A stretch of DNA of 64,000 bases from Lachnospiraceae bacterium (lineage in GTDB: Bacteria > Bacillota > Clostridia > Lachnospirales > Lachnospiraceae): positions 62,001 through 126,000 of the forward strand of contig JAILRA010000024.1 in assembly GCA_024698715.1 (NCBI GenBank). Reading direction: 5' to 3'. The translations under genes and the position numbers were made by a program. Positions 17,327 to 24,889 of this stretch are shown here, piece after piece (within the stretch, counting starts at the first letter, position 1; the number at the start of each line of letters is the position of its first letter). The notes under the pieces are model-generated. The model saw only the letters and a list, made by a program, of their open reading frames with translations. It had not been told where the DNA came from and made no database searches.

Positions 17327-18253
17327 ATGGAAAGAGGAATGAATAAGATAATCATAATAAAAACAAAAACCCGTCTCGAGGAATTAAAGCGCAGATACAA
17401 TACCGTCGAGCAGGCCAGATTTTACATCGAACATCTCGGTGCGGACTTTGGTGATTATGAGCTCGAGCATGTAAAATACTGCGAAGCACTCGAAAACGTT
17501 CGCGTTATCGCAAAGACATACGCCAGGGTTCAGGAGATCGACAGGGATTATGTTCCCAATATGATCTTCGGTGAAAAAGACGTTGTCATTGCGATAGGCC
17601 GCGACGGTCTGGTGGCAAATGTCATGAAATATCTCGACGGACAGCCTCTTATCGGCGTTAACCCCGATACCATGCGCTGGGAGGGAAACCTTCTGATGTT
17701 TGAAGCGGGGGATATGGCGAGGATAATCCCGAAGGTTCTTGCGGAAAATTTTGACGAAAAAAGAATAACCATGGGAAAGGCGGTGACGAAGGACGGTCAG
17801 GTACTCTATGCAGTCAATGATTTCTTTGTCGGCATAAAAAATCATACATCGGCCAGGTATCATATATGTTATAATAATATGGTTGAAAATCAGTCTTCGT
17901 CGGGGATCATAATTTCGACCGGACTCGGAATGACCGGCTGGCACAAATCGATAATGGCGGAGTTTCGCGGAATGGCCAGGGCTTTCAATATGGGAGAAGT
18001 TCCCGAAGTTGAAAAAGGCTGGGACAGTGCGGAACTGACATTTCAGGTACGTGAACCTTATCCGAGCCGATTCACCCAGGCGGAACTTGTGTACGGACAG
18101 ATTCACGAAAACGATAATCTAACGCTTGTTTCGGATATGACGGAAAGCGGCGTGATCTTTTCGGACGGAGTTCTGGACGATGCATTGGATTTTAATGCCG
18201 GTATGGAATTAAAAATAGGAGTAGCCGAAAGGGTCGGAAGGCTGGTTGTGTGA
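17327..18253 (+). CDS. NAD-kinase-fold protein, substrate unknown
   Basis: A 308-residue protein of the NAD kinase / diacylglycerol kinase superfamily. The usual G-G-D-G-T motif appears as GRDGL (91-95, in VVIAIGRDGLVANV). The second motif, N-E/D, is NDFFVG, and the third, normally like STPTGSTAY, is SSGIIISTGLGMTGW. The catalytic Asp of the first motif is kept, but the flanking Gly and Thr are replaced, so it may phosphorylate something other than NAD or only bind it. Members are often labelled sugar kinase without proof. The start at 17327 is set by GAAAGGA (17312-17318). It lies 41 bases after the SPFH gene. Confidence 0.75.
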   Translation: MERGMNKIIIIKTKTRLEELKRRYNTVEQARFYIEHLGADFGDYELEHVKYCEALENVRVIAKTYARVQEIDRDYVPNMIFGEKDVVIAIGRDGLVANVMKYLDGQPLIGVNPDTMRWEGNLLMFEAGDMARIIPKVLAENFDEKRITMGKAVTKDGQVLYAVNDFFVGIKNHTSARYHICYNNMVENQSSSGIIISTGLGMTGWHKSIMAEFRGMARAFNMGEVPEVEKGWDSAELTFQVREPYPSRFTQAELVYGQIHENDNLTLVSDMTESGVIFSDGVLDDALDFNAGMELKIGVAERVGRLVV

Positions 18254-18360
18254 CTGACGTAATTGCATCAGCGCCGAACGGACAATGTTCGGAACACGGT
18301 GCGGGCTGTACACGGATACATAAAGAATTCTGATACATTCGGTATATGACTGGAGAAAGA

Positions 18361-19023
18361 ATGGAAAATTACGATTCATCTATATACGATAAACTGTCGG
18401 TGGCCGTGGATTTGCTCGTTTTTACGATTGAAAACGATGCATTGAAGATCCTGATGGTTGAAAGAAGCGAAGACCCCTTTGCAAACATGCTTGCTTTGCC
18501 GGGGGTCTTTGTCGGCATTAAAGAAACGCTGGATGAAGCAGCGATCAGAGGCATTCGCGAAGAGGCCGGGCTTGAGGATATATATTTTGAACAGCTTTAT
18601 TCCTTCGGCGAAGTCGAAAGAGACCCGAGAATGCGTATCATATCCGTTGCCTACATGGCGCTTGTTCCGATCGAAAAACTCAATTTCCATGCGGGCGAGA
18701 GAACTTTAAGCGCAAAGCTTGTTGACGTTAAGGAACTGCTTGGATCCGATGAAAAAGTTGCTTTCGATCATAAAAAGATAATCGAATACGGCAGATGGAG
18801 ACTGGCAAACAAGGTTGAATACACAAAGATAGCCTTCCATCTCGTCGGCGAAGAGTTTACTCTTCCCAATCTGCAGAAGGTGTATGAGATTTTACTAGGA
18901 AAGAGCCTTTATAAAGCCAATTTCAGGAAAAAGATCGCCCCGATGATCGAGGAAACGGACCGTTCAACTTCCGGAGATGCGCATCGTCCGAGCAAACTGT
19001 ACAGGCTTAAGGACGAAGAATGA
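18361..19023 (+). CDS. nrtR: NrtR-type Nudix-related transcriptional regulator
   Basis: A 220-residue protein with an N-terminal Nudix domain (about 10-140) and a C-terminal winged helix (about 145-220, with KIAFHLVGEEFTLPNLQKVYEILLGKSLYKANFRKKI, the ending seen in NrtR). NrtR repressors bind ADP-ribose or related NAD products and control NAD genes. The Nudix box is damaged: the first Gly is Val49 (LPGVFVG) and the RE pair is Arg63-Gly64, although the later REEAGL survives. It should therefore sense rather than hydrolyse. The start at 18361 is preferred over 18346 because GGAG at 18352-18355 is well spaced. It probably controls its own operon through the boxes at 16080-16128. Confidence 0.8.
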   Translation: MENYDSSIYDKLSVAVDLLVFTIENDALKILMVERSEDPFANMLALPGVFVGIKETLDEAAIRGIREEAGLEDIYFEQLYSFGEVERDPRMRIISVAYMALVPIEKLNFHAGERTLSAKLVDVKELLGSDEKVAFDHKKIIEYGRWRLANKVEYTKIAFHLVGEEFTLPNLQKVYEILLGKSLYKANFRKKIAPMIEETDRSTSGDAHRPSKLYRLKDEE

Positions 19024-19089
19024 AAGGGTTATTTCTATTATGTTTCGGATTCTCTGGAACTGAATTAAATAAATAGCGGGTGGGGTTAT

Positions 19090-21171
19090 ATGAAAAAAAC
19101 AGGAAATATTGAAAAGTATTTTGATGAAAACGGCAACGTTGACAGAACTCTTTTAAAAGAAAACAGGTGGCTCGAGTACCTTACCGAGACTGACAATGTG
19201 TACGTTAATGCCGAGAGAGTGGAGTGCATCAGCGGGATTTCCGGCAAAGAGACTCTGATGTATGTGTTAAGAACACTGGATATCCTCGATGAACTTACAA
19301 TCGATTCAAAAGATGAAGAAGCTAAATTCATAATTCAAACGGTCCTTCAGTGGGCCGAAGTTTCCAAGGGTGGTCTTTCCATTCAAAGACAGGAATGGCT
19401 CAAAAAAGGCTACCCTTTATCAATTCACAATATCGCATCCGCGGAAATCTTTTATGATGAAGTATCGAACAAGGAAAGCGAAACTTATATTTCTTTTAAA
19501 AAGATTTTTCCCGAAAAAACAGATGAATATATTGAGATCACAAGGCTTTTGATAAAAACACACGGTCTGATCGGGCAGTGTATCAGGGGCGAGATACCGG
19601 TATCGGATAATGCCTCTCTAGTGGAACTGACAAAGAGCGATATAAAAGATGTTTATTCTCTTCTTCTTATACTGAACGAGTGCATCATCCGCGGTGTTTC
19701 CGATAAGATATGGGCAGACGTAAAAGATGAAGTGAGTGCCCTTTTGGACAGGATACTTCACGAGGATATTTCTGAGTACTCTGCAGCCTATCGTCTTGAG
19801 AAACTCTGTCCGAAGGAAATGGATATTTTCGACGAGGACGCTTACTTTTTTGCAAAAGAGGTCTTTCCTTTTTATGAACTCTGGTATTTTTCGAGTGCAC
19901 TTTCCGATTTCGATCTGACTCAGATAAGGGAGATCATCGGCGGAGTTTTAAAGAAGATCAGAGCTTTTGAAGCAGAGAAAAAAGACGTTGAACAGGGTGT
20001 TAAGCATATCAATTTCAAACCGCTCGCGGATAATCTCTACTATGATTACGAGAGCAAAAAGCATATAAACGTTTATAGAAAAAGGATCATTGAAAAATAC
20101 ATTCGCGATTCGTCGGTCGAAAACGTAGAACTGGATGTGCAGATAAGCAACAAGACCGCATTCGTGGATTTTAAATTCTCGAAAGTCTGCGAGAAACTCA
20201 TAGATTTCTGCGTCGAAGCCGAAAGAAGCGGTCTTCTGACCTTCGAAAAGAGTATTGTGGTCCTTTACGATATGTTCGGTTTCAGAAGGGATGCGTTCGA
20301 CAGACTCAACAACGAGGAAAAATATCTCGGAACGATGAATGATGTGGTAACGAGTACGAAGGAGTCGATCATAGATTTCGTAACCGGACAAAGGATCGTC
20401 GATGTCGGAAGCGGCGGCGGAATCCTTCTTGACAGACTTGAGAAAAAATACCCCGACAAAAAGATCATCGGAACAGATATTTCCGCAAATGTCATTGAAA
20501 CTCTTAATTTAAAGAAGAGCAGGGAAGGCCATAAATGGGAAGTATGCGTTCAGAACTTTGTGGACGGACCTTTTAAAGAGGAAGTCGACAGTGTGATCTT
20601 TTCATCGATCCTTCATGAGATTTATTCGTATACGGAAGGAGAGAACGGGCTTTTTGACATTGAGAGCGTCAAGAAGGCTTTGAAGAATTCTTTTGACAGC
20701 TTAAGGGCCGGCGGCAGGATAATCATAAGGGACGGTATCAAAACCGAGGGAAATGCGCTCAGGACCATAAAGTTTAAAACCCCGGCGGGAATGGACTTTT
20801 TCAAGAATTACTACAAGGATTTCAAAGGTCTGAAAGAGCTTACCGACGAGGAAAAGGTTACCTCTATCGATGAGGAAAACTTAAGCGTGACGGGAGATAT
20901 CAATTTTATTCGCGAATTCATGTACACATATACATGGGGAAGCGAAAGTTACGCACATGAGGTTAAAGAGCAGTTCGGATACTTTACGCTTTCGGAATAT
21001 AAGGAATTTTTGGAGGAGATCGGAGCCGAGATCATAGAAGCAAGAGAGCTTCTCGAACCCGGATATCCTGCAAATCTGGATAAGTACCTCGATCTTTTTG
21101 ACGAAAACGGAGAAGAATGTGAGTATCCTGCTTCGAACTGCATAATAGTGGCAGAAAAAAAGCAGAAATAA
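19090..21171 (+). CDS. Large methyltransferase with unrecognised N-terminal domain
   Basis: A 693-residue protein. The C-terminal part (about 425-600) is a class I SAM-dependent methyltransferase: motif I VDVGSGGGILLDRL (from about residue 437), an acidic end of strand 2 (IIGTDISANVIE) and motif IV-like SVIFSSILHEIYSY. Residues 1-420 are helical and not familiar. They contain LSIHNIASAEIFYDEV and LIKTHGLIGQCIRGEIP, which look conserved and could be part of an active site. The target of methylation is unknown. It follows the NrtR gene by 66 bases and ends the operon; an NAD-derived or nucleotide substrate is possible from context only. Confidence 0.7.
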   Translation: MKKTGNIEKYFDENGNVDRTLLKENRWLEYLTETDNVYVNAERVECISGISGKETLMYVLRTLDILDELTIDSKDEEAKFIIQTVLQWAEVSKGGLSIQRQEWLKKGYPLSIHNIASAEIFYDEVSNKESETYISFKKIFPEKTDEYIEITRLLIKTHGLIGQCIRGEIPVSDNASLVELTKSDIKDVYSLLLILNECIIRGVSDKIWADVKDEVSALLDRILHEDISEYSAAYRLEKLCPKEMDIFDEDAYFFAKEVFPFYELWYFSSALSDFDLTQIREIIGGVLKKIRAFEAEKKDVEQGVKHINFKPLADNLYYDYESKKHINVYRKRIIEKYIRDSSVENVELDVQISNKTAFVDFKFSKVCEKLIDFCVEAERSGLLTFEKSIVVLYDMFGFRRDAFDRLNNEEKYLGTMNDVVTSTKESIIDFVTGQRIVDVGSGGGILLDRLEKKYPDKKIIGTDISANVIETLNLKKSREGHKWEVCVQNFVDGPFKEEVDSVIFSSILHEIYSYTEGENGLFDIESVKKALKNSFDSLRAGGRIIIRDGIKTEGNALRTIKFKTPAGMDFFKNYYKDFKGLKELTDEEKVTSIDEENLSVTGDINFIREFMYTYTWGSESYAHEVKEQFGYFTLSEYKEFLEEIGAEIIEARELLEPGYPANLDKYLDLFDENGEECEYPASNCIIVAEKKQK

Positions 21172-21291
21172 ACCAGAAATAAACCCGCAAAAAGCGTGAA
21201 GAAAGATCCATGGGAAAAGAAGCAAAAAAAGAGAACGGATTAAGACAGATTAAGCGGGAAGGGTTAAGATAAATCCAAATATCCGTAAATA

Positions 21292-21320
21292 TCGACAAAA
21301 AACAGTCAAACATATATAAT
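21292..21320 (+). promoter_or_regulatory. Promoter of alanine dehydrogenase
   Basis: TCGACA (21292-21297), 17-base spacer, TATAAT (21315-21320). One mismatch from full consensus. It separates ald from the methyltransferase operon. Confidence 0.8.
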
Positions 21321-21368
21321 GTAAATGCTGCGGGTCAGCAAAGATCAATATTTTTGGAGGGTAAAAAA

Positions 21369-22481
21369 TTGAAAATCGGTTGTGTAAAAGAAATCAAAAA
21401 CAATGAATTCCGTGTCGGCTTAACGCCCGATAATGTTCGTGCGTATGTGGCAGCAGGACATCATGTATACATTGAAAAAGAAGCAGGTGTCGGATCCGGA
21501 TTTTCGGATAATGAATATGTTGAGGCAGGTGCTTCGCTGATCGACAATGCCGGAGATATCTGGCAGCTCGTCGATATGATGGTTAAGGTAAAAGAGCCCC
21601 TTCCCGAAGAATATCCTCTTTTCAGAGAAGGTCTTATCCTTTACACATATCTTCACCTTGCAGCTGATAGGGAGCAGACGGATGCTCTTCTTGCAGGAAA
21701 GGTTAAGGCAGTTGCTTACGAAACACTTCAGGAAAAAGACAGATCGCTTCCTCTTCTGGCTCCCATGTCACAGATCGCGGGACGTCTTTCGATCCAGGAA
21801 GGTGCAAAATATCTTGAAAAGAGATTCGGCGGCGAAGGAATCCTTCTTGCCGGCGTACCCGGAACTCCCAAGGCAAATGTAGTTATCTTAGGCGGCGGTA
21901 CCGTTGGTATGAACGCCTGCAAGATCGCTGTCGGAATGGGTGCAAACGTTACGATCCTCGATGTTAACTTAAAGCGTCTCGAGGAACTCGACAATATGTT
22001 CGGAGCTCATATTCAGACACTTGTTTCCAATGACAGCAATGTTGAGAGAGCATTAAAAGATGCGGATCTCGTTATCGGTTCGGTCCTTATCCCGGGCGGT
22101 TCCACACCCAAGCTTTTCAAGGCTAAATATCTTCCCGAGATGAAGAACGGTTCGGTATTCGTGGATGTTGCGATCGACCAGGGCGGATGCGGAGAATCTT
22201 CACATGTTACGACACACGATGATCCCGTATACATTAAGGACGGAGTTGTTCATTACTGCGTAGGCAATATGCCCGGTGCGGTTCCCCGTACAAGTACGAT
22301 CGCTCTTACAAACGCAACCTTAAAATACGGTCTTAAGATCGCAAACAAAGGTCTTGAAGGAGCATGTAAGGACAGCGAAGCCATCACACTCGGCGTAAAC
22401 ACATATCTCGGAAAGCTTACCAACAAGAACGTTGCACTTGCTCACGGATATGAGTACGCTCCCCTTGCCGATCTGATTTAA
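21369..22481 (+). CDS. ald: Alanine dehydrogenase
   Basis: A 370-residue NAD-dependent L-alanine dehydrogenase interconverting pyruvate plus ammonia and alanine. The N-terminus KIGCVKEIKNNEFRVGLTPDNV holds the substrate Arg, KVKEPLPEEYPLF holds the catalytic Lys, and TYLHLAAD the catalytic His. The NAD-binding loop is ILGGGTVGMNACKIAVGMGANVTILD. The ending DQGGCGESS...MPGAVPRTST is typical. The start is a TTG at 21369, eight bases after GGAGG (21356-21360). An in-frame TTG at 21354 overlaps that ribosome site and is rejected. Length then equals the usual 370. Codon use suggests high expression. It could assimilate ammonia as alanine. Confidence 0.95.
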   Translation: MKIGCVKEIKNNEFRVGLTPDNVRAYVAAGHHVYIEKEAGVGSGFSDNEYVEAGASLIDNAGDIWQLVDMMVKVKEPLPEEYPLFREGLILYTYLHLAADREQTDALLAGKVKAVAYETLQEKDRSLPLLAPMSQIAGRLSIQEGAKYLEKRFGGEGILLAGVPGTPKANVVILGGGTVGMNACKIAVGMGANVTILDVNLKRLEELDNMFGAHIQTLVSNDSNVERALKDADLVIGSVLIPGGSTPKLFKAKYLPEMKNGSVFVDVAIDQGGCGESSHVTTHDDPVYIKDGVVHYCVGNMPGAVPRTSTIALTNATLKYGLKIANKGLEGACKDSEAITLGVNTYLGKLTNKNVALAHGYEYAPLADLI

Positions 22482-22500
22482 TATTTTAATTTGACGAATA

Positions 22501-22538
22501 AAACCTGCAGGTCTGAAAATATGGTCTGCAGGTTTTTT
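22501..22538 (+). terminator. Terminator of ald
   Basis: AAACCTGCAG (22501-22510) pairs perfectly with CTGCAGGTTT (22526-22535), followed by T. Confidence 0.9.
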
Positions 22539-22675
22539 ACGGCAAAATACGGTTTTGTCAAAAATACAAAATATTTATGAAAGCATGATATATCGTGTAA
22601 CTTGATAATAAAGGTTCTTTTGTGTTAACATTAGGTGTAAAATTTCGCTTCCGACAGGAGGAAGGAAACGATCTT

Positions 22676-22806
22676 AGCGCCGGGCCCGTAAAGGGTGACG
22701 AGGTTGGCAGTTATCGAAACATTCGGCGGGTGCTGTCACGGCCGGAATTAACGGTCGTCAGAGAGAAAGCAAAAAGCAGAATCAAAACTGTAACAGAGAT
22801 TCTCTC
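22676..22806 (+). ncRNA. glmS self-cleaving ribozyme
   Basis: A clear glmS ribozyme (GlcN6P-dependent). Conserved core pieces occur in order: AGCGCC at 22676-22681, GACGAGG at 22697-22703, TATCGA at 22712-22717, TTCGGCGG at 22722-22729. Helices are visible: P2 (TGGCAG with CTGTCA), P3 (ACGGCCG with CGGTCGT, one wobble) and P4 (GAGAGAA with TTCTCTC, closing at 22806). Cleavage is expected between A22676 and G22677. It lies in the leader of nagB instead of the usual glmS. In known cases, cleavage at high glucosamine-6-phosphate exposes the downstream mRNA to RNase J and lowers expression. Confidence 0.92.
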
Positions 22807-22864
22807 GGTCTTATCATCGGATAAGACCATTCATTGAGGTGAACCGCGAATACTATTTGCGGTT
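22807..22864 (+). other. Two hairpins between ribozyme and nagB
   Basis: GGTCTTAT (22807-22814) pairs with ATAAGACC (22821-22828), and AACCGC (22842-22847) with GCGGTT (22859-22864). Neither has a T run, so they are not terminators. They sit between the ribozyme and the GGGAG ribosome site and might protect the 5' end after cleavage or space the ribozyme from the ribosome. Confidence 0.5.
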
Positions 22865-22893
22865 AAATAAAAAATTTAAGGGAGATTTTTAAA

Positions 22894-23685
22894 ATGAGAG
22901 TAGTTATACAGGACAATTATGACAAGATGTGCAAATGGGCGGCGAATTACATTATCGCCAAGATCAATGCCCATAAGGAAGCAAGACCTTTTGTACTCGG
23001 CCTTCCCACAGGTTCTTCGCCTATAGGTGTTTACAAAGAGCTCGTTAAGGCAAACAAAGCCGGAGAGGTTTCTTTTGCAAATGTAGTAACATTCAATATG
23101 GATGAATATCTGGGACTTCCGAGAGAGCATGACCAGAGTTACTGGTATTTCATGCATGACAATCTTTTTAACCATCTTGTGGATATGAAGCCCGAGAACA
23201 TCAATATCCTTAACGGTATGACAGACAATCCCGAAGAGGAATGCGCAAACTACGAGAAGAAGATCGCATCATACGGCGGAATAGATCTTTTCATGGGCGG
23301 TATCGGAGTTGACGGACATCTTGCATTCAACGAGCCTTACACATCACTCGCATCACGTACCGGAGTAAGAGACCTTACAACGGATACAAGGATTGTAAAC
23401 TCAAGATTCTTCGGAAACGATCCCGAGAAGGTTCCCGCACAGGCACTTTCTGTAGGTATCGGAACTGTTACTGATTCCAAAGAAGTACTGGTACTTATTT
23501 CGGGACACAACAAAGCACGTGCACTTGCTGCAACCGTTGAAGGCGGCGTAAGCCAGAAATGGACCTGCTCGGCCCTTCAGATGCATAACGGAGCAATCAT
23601 CGCCTGCGACGAAGAAGCATGCGGAGAACTTACGGTTGATACATACAAGTATTTCCTTGATATCGAGAAGAAAGAAAGACTGTAA
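22894..23685 (+). CDS. nagB: Glucosamine-6-phosphate deaminase
   Basis: A 263-residue NagB, interconverting glucosamine-6-phosphate and fructose-6-phosphate plus ammonia. Active-site residues are in place: LGLPTGSSPIGVY for phosphate binding, FNMDEYLGL (Asp70, general base for ring opening) and GIGVDGHLAFNEP (Asp140, His142, Glu147). Length is typical of hexameric NagB. The gene has no nagA next to it and is preceded by a glmS ribozyme, which responds to the enzyme's own substrate or product. That arrangement is logical if the enzyme mainly makes GlcN6P from Fru6P and ammonia, but that is inference. It is followed directly by a terminator. Confidence 0.95.
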   Translation: MRVVIQDNYDKMCKWAANYIIAKINAHKEARPFVLGLPTGSSPIGVYKELVKANKAGEVSFANVVTFNMDEYLGLPREHDQSYWYFMHDNLFNHLVDMKPENINILNGMTDNPEEECANYEKKIASYGGIDLFMGGIGVDGHLAFNEPYTSLASRTGVRDLTTDTRIVNSRFFGNDPEKVPAQALSVGIGTVTDSKEVLVLISGHNKARALAATVEGGVSQKWTCSALQMHNGAIIACDEEACGELTVDTYKYFLDIEKKERL

Positions 23686-23709
23686 GAAAAAATACAAATT
23701 TGTAATAAG

Positions 23710-23740
23710 CCGGTGGAGTAACGCTCCATCGGTTTTTTTT
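23710..23740 (+). terminator. Terminator of nagB
   Basis: CCGGTGGAG (23710-23718) pairs with CTCCATCGG (23724-23732) with one G-U pair, then T8. Confidence 0.9.
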
Positions 23741-23764
23741 ATGCACAGGCTCGTGCACAGGAAA
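23735..23764 (+). repeat. 30-bp dispersed repeat, copy 2
   Basis: Matches 11094-11123 at 28 of 30 bases. As in copy 1 it starts inside a terminator T run and continues ATGC-CAGGCTCGTGCA-AGGAAA. Here TGCAC and GTGCA pair perfectly. No gene start follows closely. Confidence 0.7.
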
Positions 23765-23799
23765 ATACGGAATACTTTTGAAAAAAACAGATTTATATA

Positions 23800-23843
23800 C
23801 CGAATAAACCGAATAAACATGAAAAACAACCGAATAAACATGA
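23800..23843 (+). repeat. Short direct repeats CCGAATAAAC
   Basis: CCGAATAAAC occurs at 23800, 23809 and 23830; the last two extend to CCGAATAAACATGA. They lie about 75 bases before the DUF3021 gene, in its probable promoter region, and could be binding sites for the LytTR protein of the next operon. Confidence 0.5.
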
Positions 23844-23915
23844 TCCGTTGAAAGGGTAAAATTTAATTGATATAATAAACAACCCAAAAGTGATTATGAT
23901 CCGAACGGAGGAGTT

Positions 23916-24365
23916 ATGAAAAAAGAATTAATAAGCAAAACAATTATAAGGGCACTGATAGGCGCGATCATTGGTATTGCAATAAGCATTGCCATATGTC
24001 TTATCAGCGGAAGTTACAGGGACATTATCAATCATCCGGGAGCGTTTGTGGCTCAGGTGACGGGTTCGGCTCTTTTGGGGCTTGTTAATATGGGAGCCAT
24101 GAGTATATACGATATTGAAAGCTGGGGTCTTGTAAAAACGACCGTCATACATTTCATTATATCATTCACATCGTTTTTACTGGCAAACACGCTTCTCGGC
24201 TGGTTTGAGAGAAACGTACTTGTAATAGTGATAATCGCATTCGTTTCAGTTTATTTCCTGATATGGCTAATTCAATATCTGGTATGGAAAAAAGAAATAA
24301 AGAATCTGAATAATGATTTAAAAAATATGATTAGCAAAGAAGAGGAAGGGGATCGACATGAATAA
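23916..24365 (+). CDS. DUF3021 four-helix membrane protein
   Basis: A 149-residue membrane protein of the DUF3021 family with four transmembrane helices (ALIGAIIGIAISIAICLIS, a second near LLGLVNMGAMSIY, TTVIHFIISFTSFLLANTLLG, VLVIVIIAFVSVYFLIWLIQYLVW). In Firmicutes this family almost always pairs with a stand-alone LytTR protein; the membrane partner probably controls the regulator's activity. The 3' end overlaps the LytTR gene by 8 bases. The usual order is LytTR first; here the membrane gene comes first. The ATG follows a GGAGG site. Confidence 0.85.
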   Translation: MKKELISKTIIRALIGAIIGIAISIAICLISGSYRDIINHPGAFVAQVTGSALLGLVNMGAMSIYDIESWGLVKTTVIHFIISFTSFLLANTLLGWFERNVLVIVIIAFVSVYFLIWLIQYLVWKKEIKNLNNDLKNMISKEEEGDRHE

Positions 24366-24825
24366 AATCGTTGATATTGAAGTGATCCTCGACGACAGAT
24401 TTGCGGATCCTAAAATAACCATTCAGACAAAAGCAAAAAACAAACTCGTGGAAGATATTATTGAAGCGGTTGAAAATGTATCGGGAACCGATTTCCCGAA
24501 TATTCCCGGACTGACGGGCGATAAAGTCGAATATCTTTCGCAGCGGGAGATTGTCAGAGTTTATACGAGCGGAAGAAAACTGATAATTCAAACCGATGAC
24601 AGTGCATATTTTTCCACAAAGACTCTTTCAAATATCGAAGGAGTATTGAATCCCGACAGATTTATAAGAATATCCCAGTCGGAAATCGTAAATATGCGTA
24701 AGGTAAAGCAATTTGAGATGAAGCTGGTCGGTACCATTGGATTGGAGTTTGAAAACGGAGAAAAGACCTGGGTTTCAAGAAGCAGCGTTAAGACCGTTAA
24801 AGCTTTTTTGAAGAAAAACAGCTGA
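24358..24825 (+). CDS. LytTR-domain transcriptional regulator
   Basis: A 155-residue regulator with a C-terminal LytTR DNA-binding domain (about 55-155). Marks are the strand REIVRVYTSGRKLIIQT, YFSTKTLSNIEGVL, the recognition segment RFIRISQSEIVNMRKVKQFEM, and LEFENGEKTWVSRSSVKTVKAFL. The N-terminal 50 residues are not a receiver domain, as is normal for the DUF3021-paired type. It starts within the last codons of the DUF3021 gene, so the two are translationally coupled. Likely targets are its own operon and possibly the signalling genes downstream. Confidence 0.88.
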   Translation: MNKIVDIEVILDDRFADPKITIQTKAKNKLVEDIIEAVENVSGTDFPNIPGLTGDKVEYLSQREIVRVYTSGRKLIIQTDDSAYFSTKTLSNIEGVLNPDRFIRISQSEIVNMRKVKQFEMKLVGTIGLEFENGEKTWVSRSSVKTVKAFLKKNS

Positions 24826-24889
24826 TTCCGAGAAAACTGTTTAAGATTCCTTAAATTCAAACCGGTTGAGCCGTAAATGGAGAATAACT

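Noticed and set aside
17384..18106. Minus-strand ORF inside the NAD-kinase-like gene
   Set aside because: Shadow frame; it crosses the conserved motifs of the plus-strand protein and has no ribosome site.
22622..22837. 71-codon plus-strand ORF upstream of nagB
   Set aside because: The stretch is the glmS ribozyme; its conserved RNA core explains the sequence better than a peptide.
23800..23843. CCGAATAAAC repeats considered as CRISPR
   Set aside because: Units are too short, spacing is irregular and unit length is below any CRISPR repeat.
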